DNA from: an uncultured Verrucomicrobium sp.
GTDB taxonomy: Bacteria > Verrucomicrobiota > Verrucomicrobiia > Methylacidiphilales > GAS474
Assembly: GCA_903889845.1 (NCBI GenBank)
Contig: CAISZB010000531.1
Span: 1 to 10,870, forward strand
Length of the DNA stretch: 10,870 bases
Direction: 5' to 3'
Position numbers and translations under genes: made by a program. Every line of letters starts with the position of its first letter. The first letter of the stretch is position 1. Shown one piece after another: positions 7,079-10,870 of this stretch. The notes under the pieces are model-generated. The model did no database searches, had not been told where the DNA came from, and saw only the letters and a program-made list of their open reading frames with translations.

Positions 7079-8354
7079 TCGCCCCCTCCATCTCCCCGCA
7101 GCCGCGCATCACCTTCCGGCAGAAATAGGCCATCCCCAACTGCATCACCGGGATCGCCAGGAGGACGTACCGGAGCGCGACCTCCTCGGAGAGGGTCGCC
7201 GCGACGATGAAGAGGAGGCCGCCCGCCAGCCGCCCCGCGTAGAGGCCGAACTCGTTGTTGAAAAGGTAGGCGAAGGGCGTCCGCTTTTCCCGCGCCGCCA
7301 GCAGTTCCATCGCGCGGACCTGGACCGGTGTCACGGCGTTGTCGAGCAGCGGACGGCCCAGGGTGCCGAGGACGAAGTAAACGATCACCCCGATGGCGCT
7401 GAAGAAAAACGCGTTCCCCGCCGCCCCGGCGATGCAGAGGCCGAGGCCCGCGAGGAGGATTCCCAAACGATGCTGCGGCTTCGCCGTCCGCCCGACGAGG
7501 TAGATGCCGACGATCATCACGAGCGTCCCGCCCGTCTGCATCGCGCCGAGGAGGCCCTCCTTCCCCCCCATCAGCCGCATCACCAGGATCGTCGGCGCCG
7601 TCGTCCCGAAGCCGTGGCCCACCCCCCGGAAGAACGACATCGCCAGGACGCGCCGCCACAGCGGGTCGAGGCGGACGTGGAGGAAATGGACCGGGTCGGG
7701 ATTGACGAAGCGCCCCTGGCAGACCATCGCCGTCGCCCCGCACGCCAGGACGAAGACGACGCCTGTGAGGGCGACGTAGGCGTGGTTCCGGTCGCCGCCC
7801 AGCCACCCATACGTCTCCGTCCCCGCGATGAACCACCCCACCGCCGCCGGGACGACGAGGCCGCAGAGGGTGCCGAAGAAGGTCTCCAGCGCGTAATAAT
7901 AATTCCGGTTCGCGTCGTCGGTCGCCAGGAGGGCCAGGAAATCGCGGTTCGCCCAATAGACCCCCATCGCCGCCCCCATGATCAGTCCCGTCGCCGCCAC
8001 GCCTCCCGCCCCCAGCCGGTGCAGCGACATGAGGTAGGCCATCGAGGCCGTCGTCAACAGCATCCCGAAGCCGTAGAGGAACCGGATCGGGAAAAGGCGG
8101 AGCAGGTACCCGTTCGCGAGGAAGGCGAGGGGGATCCCCGTGAAGAGGGCCATCTGGTATTCCATCACCAGCCGCGGGTCCTGCGAATTCCGCATCACAT
8201 AGGCCAGGACGAAGAGATCGGTGACCGGCAGCGCGAAGGCGAAGAGGAAATTCGTGAGCAGCAGCACCCGCATATTCCGCGGCGTGGCCAGGAAGAACCG
8301 GATCTCATGGCCCAGGGAGGTCGCGGGAGTCGCAGAAGTCGCGGCAGTCGCCAT
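7071..8354 (-). CDS. Major facilitator superfamily transporter (12 TM)
   Basis: The protein has 427 residues from ATG 8354. About twelve hydrophobic segments can be read in two sets of six: the first starts at MRVLLLTNFLFAFALPV, the second at RVLAMSFFRGVGHGFGTTAP, with a cytoplasmic loop between containing VHFLHVRLDPLWR. The classical MFS loop motif between TM2 and TM3 is not clear; the corresponding piece is LLRLFPIRFLYGFG. After TM4 comes MGVYWANRDFLALLATDD then NRNYYYALE, which recalls the YqgE-like branch of MFS, but I cannot confirm that. The substrate is unknown. The frame stays open to 8441, but that extension runs into the upstream gene, so ATG 8354 is chosen. A purine-rich AGGGGAGGGG lies 18 bases before it, right after the upstream stop, which is distant for a Shine-Dalgarno. 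It probably shares a transcript with the small gene upstream (28-base gap). Confidence 0.85.
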   Translation of the reverse strand: MATAATSATPATSLGHEIRFFLATPRNMRVLLLTNFLFAFALPVTDLFVLAYVMRNSQDPRLVMEYQMALFTGIPLAFLANGYLLRLFPIRFLYGFGMLLTTASMAYLMSLHRLGAGGVAATGLIMGAAMGVYWANRDFLALLATDDANRNYYYALETFFGTLCGLVVPAAVGWFIAGTETYGWLGGDRNHAYVALTGVVFVLACGATAMVCQGRFVNPDPVHFLHVRLDPLWRRVLAMSFFRGVGHGFGTTAPTILVMRLMGGKEGLLGAMQTGGTLVMIVGIYLVGRTAKPQHRLGILLAGLGLCIAGAAGNAFFFSAIGVIVYFVLGTLGRPLLDNAVTPVQVRAMELLAAREKRTPFAYLFNNEFGLYAGRLAGGLLFIVAATLSEEVALRYVLLAIPVMQLGMAYFCRKVMRGCGEMEGAKA

Positions 8355-8355
8355 C
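8320..8355. repeat. 9-bp tandem repeat at the MFS start codon
   Basis: Four consecutive 9-base units begin GTCGC: GTCGCGGGA, GTCGCAGAA, GTCGCGGCA, GTCGCCATC (8320-8355, + strand). On the minus strand they encode a T-x-A tripeptide repeat (TAA, TSA, TPA) just inside the MFS N-terminus, and the last unit contains the ATG. Gain or loss of units would keep frame but vary the N-terminal tail. Confidence 0.6.
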
Positions 8356-8382
8356 GCCGCCGAGGCTATCGGCCCCTCCCCT

Positions 8383-8772
8383 CTACAGCAACCCCTCTTC
8401 CTCCAATTGCTCCAGCCGCGCATCGTCCGTATCGGGCACAATCTCCACCAACCCAGGCAGCTCCAGCAGGAGGTCCAGGGGGAGGGTCAAATCGGGATCG
8501 GGCAGGGCGCTCGTCTCGATCACGCGCTGGCCCACGGTCAGGTAGGCCCAGGCGAAATTTGGCGGCTGGAGGATGCGGAACTGGAGCGAGTCGGAGGCCA
8601 GCATCACGTCGCGCGGCTCCTTCACGGAGAGCGTGAACCCCGCGCCGGTCCCCGCATGGGGCGCGACCTGCTCCACCCCGTCGAACCGGGAGAGCCACGA
8701 GGCGACGATCTCCTCGATGGCCTCTTTCCCTAGCGGGTCTTCGAAGACCGCGACATAGCCCTGGCTGATCAT
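8383..8772 (-). CDS. Conserved-looking small protein of unknown function
   Basis: The protein has 129 residues beginning MISQGYVAVFEDPLGKEAIE and ending ARLEQLEEEGLL at TAG 8385-8383. I do not recognise a family. It is acidic, predicted soluble, with an N-terminal strand-helix pattern (GYVAVFED, EAIEEIVASWLSRF), a central DVMLASDSLQFRIL strand pair, a hydrophobic LDLLLELPGLVEIV stretch and a charged C-terminal helix. No signal peptide, cysteine pair or metal-binding pattern is seen. The frame is open to 8889, but that extension lies over the divergent promoter region and is Arg/Pro-rich, so ATG 8772 is preferred. No Shine-Dalgarno precedes this ATG (CTTCCTCCCATC); a promoter with its -10 ending ten bases upstream suggests a leaderless or very short-leader message. 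It is followed 28 bases later by the MFS gene on the same strand, so the two may be co-expressed. Confidence 0.65.
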   Translation of the reverse strand: MISQGYVAVFEDPLGKEAIEEIVASWLSRFDGVEQVAPHAGTGAGFTLSVKEPRDVMLASDSLQFRILQPPNFAWAYLTVGQRVIETSALPDPDLTLPLDLLLELPGLVEIVPDTDDARLEQLEEEGLL

Positions 8773-8782
8773 GATGGGAGGA

Positions 8783-8811
8783 AGGGTACCGTCCTCCCCG
8801 CCCGGATGCAA
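8783..8811 (-). promoter_or_regulatory. Candidate promoter for the small unknown gene (near-leaderless)
   Basis: Read on the minus strand, TTGCAT (8811-8806), 17-base spacer, TACCCT (8788-8783). Transcription would begin at about 8776, four bases before ATG 8772, in keeping with the missing Shine-Dalgarno. An inverted repeat GGGAGGA/TCCTCCC (8776-8782 and 8792-8798) overlaps the -10 region and could be an operator. Confidence 0.4.
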
Positions 8812-8844
8812 GAAAGGGGGAGAGCGTATCGGACGGAAAAGGTC

Positions 8845-8872
8845 TTTTCGTGGCCCAAAACTCCGGTACCGT
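8845..8872 (+). promoter_or_regulatory. Candidate promoter for comM/yifB, supporting the GTG 8880 start
   Basis: TACCGT at 8867-8872 is the same -10 hexamer as that of the minus-strand glycosyltransferase. A weak -35 (TTTTCG, 8845-8850) lies 16 bases upstream. The -10 ends seven bases before GTG 8880, so the message would be leaderless from 8880 and the alternative GTG at 8850 would lie upstream of the transcript. Confidence 0.35.
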
Positions 8873-8879
8873 TCCTCCC

Positions 8880-10460
8880 GTGCTGGCACGGATTTTTTCG
8901 GCTGCGGTCTGGGGCGTCGAAGCCCTGGGCGTCGAGGTCGAAGTCAACAACACCTGGGGCGACTACGACACGAAGGTCGTCGGCCTCCCCGACGCCGCCG
9001 TCCGCGAAAGCTGCCACCGCGTCTACACCGCGATGCAGAACAGCGGCTTCAAGAACCCCCTGGGCCGCACCACGATCAACCTGGCCCCCGCCGACATCCG
9101 CAAGGAGGGCCCCAGCTTCGATCTCCCCATGGCCCTCGGCCTCCTCGCCGCCACCGACCAGCTCCGCACCGCCAAGGGCGAGGCCGCCGACCTGGCCCTC
9201 CTCGACCGCTTCCTCATCGTCGGGGAACTGGCCCTCTCCGGCGAGGTCCGGCAGGTCCGCGGCGTCCTCCCCATCGCGCTGGAGGCCCGGCGTCAGGGCC
9301 GCGCCGCCCTCATCGTGCCGCAGGCCAACGCCGCCGAGGCCGCCCTCGTCCCCGGGCTGCGCGTCGTCCCCGTCACCCACCTCCGCCAGGCCGCCGAAGT
9401 CCTGGGCAACGGCCTCCCCTCGGTGCCGCCGACACCGGAGCCCGACCCCAACGCCCCCGCCTTCCAGCCGACCGACGGCGAATGGGCCGACCTCGACTTC
9501 GCCGACGTGAAGGGGCAGGAGAGCGTGAAGCGCGCCGTCGAGATCGCCGTCGCCGGGGGCCACAACCTCCTCATGATCGGCCCGCCCGGCAGCGGCAAAT
9601 CGATGCTCGCGAAGCGGATCCCCTCCATCTTCCCGCCCCTGACCCTCGACGAGGCGATCGAGGCGACGAAGATCCACAGCGTCGCCGGCCTCCTCCCCGC
9701 CGGGCAGCCCATCCTGCGGCGGCGCAGCTTCCGCTCCCCGCACCACACGATATCGGATGTCGGCCTCGTCGGCGGCACCGCCAGCCTCTCCCCCGGCGAG
9801 GTCACCCTCTCCCACCACGGCGTCCTCTTCCTCGACGAGTTGCCCGAGTTCAAGCGGAGCGCCCTGGAAGTCCTGCGCCAGCCCCTGGAAGACGGCCACG
9901 TCACCATCAGCCGCGCCGCCGGGACGATGACCTTCCCCGCCCAGTTCATGCTCGTCGCCGCGATGAACCCGACGCCGACCGGCGGCTTCGACGACGCGCG
10001 CCTGGGGAAATGCACCCCCGCCGCGATCCAGAAATATTTGAACAAAATCTCCGGCCCCCTCCTCGACCGGATCGACATCCACATCGAGGTCCCCGCCGTG
10101 AAGCGCGAGACCCTGATGAACCCCGGCCCCGCCGAGTCGTCCGACGCCATCCGCGCCCGCGTCCTCGCCGCCCGCGAACGGCAGCGCCACCGCTTCGCCA
10201 AATCGAAGAGCAAGAAAAAGACCCTCTGCAACGCCCGGATGACGCCGAAGGAGATCAAGGAACACTGCGCCCTCGACGAATCGGCCGCCGCCCTCCTCAC
10301 CGCCGCCCTCGACGACCTGAAGCTCAGCGCCCGCGCCTACGACCGCATCCTCAAAGTCGCCCGCACCATCGCCGACCTGCATGGGGAGGAGCGGATCGGC
10401 GAGGCGGAGATCGCGGAGGCCGTGCAATTCCGTTCCCTGGACCGGCAGATTTGGGGGTAG
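8880..10460 (+). CDS. comM: YifB/ComM family Mg-chelatase-like AAA+ ATPase
   Basis: From GTG 8880 the protein has 526 residues. Order: N-terminal ChlI/Lon-S5-like domain (LARIFSAAVWGVEALGVEVEV, VVGLPDAAVRES, FDLPMALGLL, GELALSGEVRQVRGVLP), AAA+ domain with Walker A GPPGSGKS (234-241), SFRSPHHTISDVGLVGG, Walker B VLFLDELPEF (315-324), sensor-like AAMNPTP, arginine-finger segment GPLLDRIDIHIEVP (392-405), and a C-terminal Mg_chelatase_C helical domain ending SLDRQIWG. In naturally transformable bacteria ComM is a hexameric branch-migration helicase that extends recombination of incoming DNA; YifB occurs more widely. The family normally begins MLARVYSA, which matches GTG 8880. GTG 8850 would add ten residues, and AAGG (8839-8842) could serve as its Shine-Dalgarno, so that start is not excluded. 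Oddity: the usual Cys cluster after MNP (CPCG) reads TPTG here, leaving only one Cys in GKCTP. Confidence 0.95.
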   Translation: MLARIFSAAVWGVEALGVEVEVNNTWGDYDTKVVGLPDAAVRESCHRVYTAMQNSGFKNPLGRTTINLAPADIRKEGPSFDLPMALGLLAATDQLRTAKGEAADLALLDRFLIVGELALSGEVRQVRGVLPIALEARRQGRAALIVPQANAAEAALVPGLRVVPVTHLRQAAEVLGNGLPSVPPTPEPDPNAPAFQPTDGEWADLDFADVKGQESVKRAVEIAVAGGHNLLMIGPPGSGKSMLAKRIPSIFPPLTLDEAIEATKIHSVAGLLPAGQPILRRRSFRSPHHTISDVGLVGGTASLSPGEVTLSHHGVLFLDELPEFKRSALEVLRQPLEDGHVTISRAAGTMTFPAQFMLVAAMNPTPTGGFDDARLGKCTPAAIQKYLNKISGPLLDRIDIHIEVPAVKRETLMNPGPAESSDAIRARVLAARERQRHRFAKSKSKKKTLCNARMTPKEIKEHCALDESAAALLTAALDDLKLSARAYDRILKVARTIADLHGEERIGEAEIAEAVQFRSLDRQIWG

Positions 10461-10507
10461 GGATGAACTTCGTTTCCCAAGAAGCTGTTTACGATTTTTT
10501 GGGGGGC
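10461..10507. other. Intergenic stretch after comM with T6-G6 homopolymers
   Basis: Forty-seven bases follow the comM stop. They include TTTTTT (10495-10500) directly followed by GGGGGG (10501-10506). A weak CTTC/GAAG pairing (loop of nine) sits eleven bases before the T-run, too weak and distant for a clear intrinsic terminator. No ORF or other signal is seen. Confidence 0.4.
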
Positions 10508-10523
10508 GCGAGGTAATGGGTGA
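10508..10523 (+). other. Putative omega RNA guide and insertion-site flank ending in GTGA
   Basis: If the RNA scaffold begins at GGCCCTTC (10524), the 16 bases before it (GCGAGGTAATGGGTGA) take the position of the guide in IscB omega RNAs, where the guide is copied from the DNA flanking the left end. The flank ends in GTGA (10520-10523), and HEARO elements were reported to lie 3' of ATGA or GTGA. AGGTAA (10511-10516) could also pair with TTACCT (10556-10561), which would compete with guide use. Inference from position. Confidence 0.35.
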
Positions 10524-10840
10524 GGCCCTTCGGGGCAGGGTACAATCGCTATCGCTTACCTGTAGCCCCTCCATGCGCACCGCGCGTTTAAGGAATGGAG
10601 GGGTTGACTCCCGTCTCTGCCAGTCAGTTTCCCCTTGGGGTACTTTGCGCTATCGCGCAGGCAGTGTCCGCCCTCCAATGCCTCCCTGCTCTGATACGGC
10701 GCGGGAAGACAGACGCGTCCCTTCAGGCCAATCTCCCAAGGAGAGTTCTACTCCACTGAATCTAACCTCCTTGGGAGGAATCACCATGGGGGGAGCTTCG
10801 GAACCGAAGCGGCCTTCTCCCAATAGGGGTATAGGCGTTT
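10524..10840 (+). ncRNA. Structured RNA, candidate omega RNA (HEARO) of an IscB/IsrB element
   Basis: The + strand holds these pairings in order: GCCC-TTCG-GGGC (10525-10536); CCCCTCCAT (10566-10574) with ATGGAGGGG (10595-10603), extendable to 11 bp by G-T and A-T, with an inner GCGC-ACC-GCGC hairpin; CTGCC (10616-10620) with GGCAG (10660-10664) enclosing CCCC-TT-GGGG and TGCGC-TATC-GCGCA (10646-10659); CTCCCAAGGAG (10733-10743) with CTCCTTGGGAG (10767-10777); then single-stranded GAATCACC; then a 3' hairpin GGGA (10791-10794) with TCCC (10818-10821), inner GCTTCG/CGAAGC. From memory, the published OgeuIscB omega RNA has the same ending: long-range stem, AATCACC, 3' hairpin, then the nuclease gene, and a 5' hairpin starting GGCYCTT. 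No host-type coding potential is seen here. Ends are approximate. Alternatives are an unrelated repeat-borne RNA or group II intron domain I. Confidence 0.5.
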
Positions 10841-10870
10841 TGGTACTGTCTTTCCACACCGTACGTACCC
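10786..10870 (+). CDS. 5' end of an ORF running off the window, candidate IscB/IsrB-family nuclease
   Basis: An open frame begins at ATG 10786, inside the 3' hairpin of the structured RNA, and reads MGGASEPKRPSPNRG then IGVLVLSFHTVRT to the last base. TTG 10840 is an alternative start. IscB/IsrB proteins begin with a short PLMP domain of the form V(F/L)VLD followed by a few residues and (P)LMPC; GVLVLS followed by charged residues and VRT is compatible, but the spacing seems one residue longer and the diagnostic MPC lies beyond the window. In HEARO elements the ORF directly follows or overlaps the RNA, which is the layout here. Too little protein is visible to assign a family, so the call rests mainly on the RNA upstream. 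Confidence 0.3.
   Translation, partial: MGGASEPKRPSPNRGIGVLVLSFHTVRT

Noticed and set aside
10480..10500. Intrinsic terminator for comM at the T6 run
   Set aside because: Only a 4-bp CTTC/GAAG pairing precedes it, eleven bases away; not enough for a hairpin terminator.
8769..10580. Minus-strand open frame (603 codons) opposite comM
   Set aside because: Shadow of comM with repetitive Gly/Val/Glu/Asp composition and no conserved motif.
10650..10859. 69-codon minus-strand ORF starting at GTG 10859
   Set aside because: It runs over the inverted repeats of the structured RNA, has no Shine-Dalgarno or recognisable domain, and ends without any coding signature.
10856..10870. On the minus strand the last bases read GGGTACGTACGGT, like the 3' strand of a group II intron domain V
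   Set aside because: The match is short and partly palindromic (GTACGTAC). The bases that follow on the minus strand do not fold as domain VI with a bulged A, and the 5' strand is outside the window. It remains a minor alternative to the omega RNA reading.
1..10870. CRISPR array, tRNA or rRNA genes
   Set aside because: No regularly spaced direct repeats, no tRNA-like cloverleaf with a T-loop motif, and no conserved rRNA segments were seen.

Overview
The window is GC-rich and densely coded with short intergenic gaps, which suits a free-living Gram-negative bacterium. The gene content (GyrA, HD-domain response regulator, exported lactonase-fold protein, LgtC-like GT8 glycosyltransferase, NamZ/DUF1343 muramidase, YifB/ComM) and style would fit Verrucomicrobiota or another PVC lineage. 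That placement is an impression: no rRNA or marker gene in the window settles it.

Layout, left to right. (1) 1-1254 +: C-terminal half of DNA gyrase subunit A, cut by the left edge. (2) 1304-2563 +: receiver domain joined to an HD-GYP-like domain. (3) 2573-3696 +: exported seven-bladed-propeller lactonase-family gene, split by one apparent missing base near 3067-3069. (4) 3709-4740 -: glycosyltransferase-like protein. (5) 4816-5736 +: GT8 glycosyltransferase, divergent from (4). (6) 5784-7067 +: exported NamZ-type (DUF1343) exo-N-acetylmuramidase with a good promoter directly before its GTG start. (7) 7071-8354 -: 12-TM MFS transporter. (8) 8383-8772 -: small unrecognised protein upstream of (7) in the same direction. 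(9) 8880-10460 +: YifB/ComM AAA+ ATPase, divergent from (8). (10) 10461-10870: no housekeeping gene, but a dense set of perfect inverted repeats.

Functional themes: the two glycosyltransferases form a divergent surface-glycan pair, and the NamZ gene next to them handles peptidoglycan fragments. The remaining genes look like ordinary chromosomal neighbours, not one pathway. Several start sites have a sigma70-like promoter (17-bp spacer where both boxes are clear) whose -10 box ends only 7-10 bases before the start codon, with no Shine-Dalgarno, so leaderless mRNAs are likely.

The most interesting part is the right end. From about 10524 to 10840 the + strand can fold into a string of hairpins: a UUCG-capped stem, a 9-11 bp stem, a small three-way junction, an 11-bp stem, the single-stranded motif AATCACC, and a 3' hairpin. 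An ORF opens inside the last hairpin and runs off the window. This matches my recollection of HEARO/omega RNAs that precede IscB/IsrB RNA-guided nucleases of the IS200/IS605 (OMEGA) group. The preceding bases GTGA match the reported HEARO insertion context. The identification is a hypothesis, because the protein is cut after about 28 codons.
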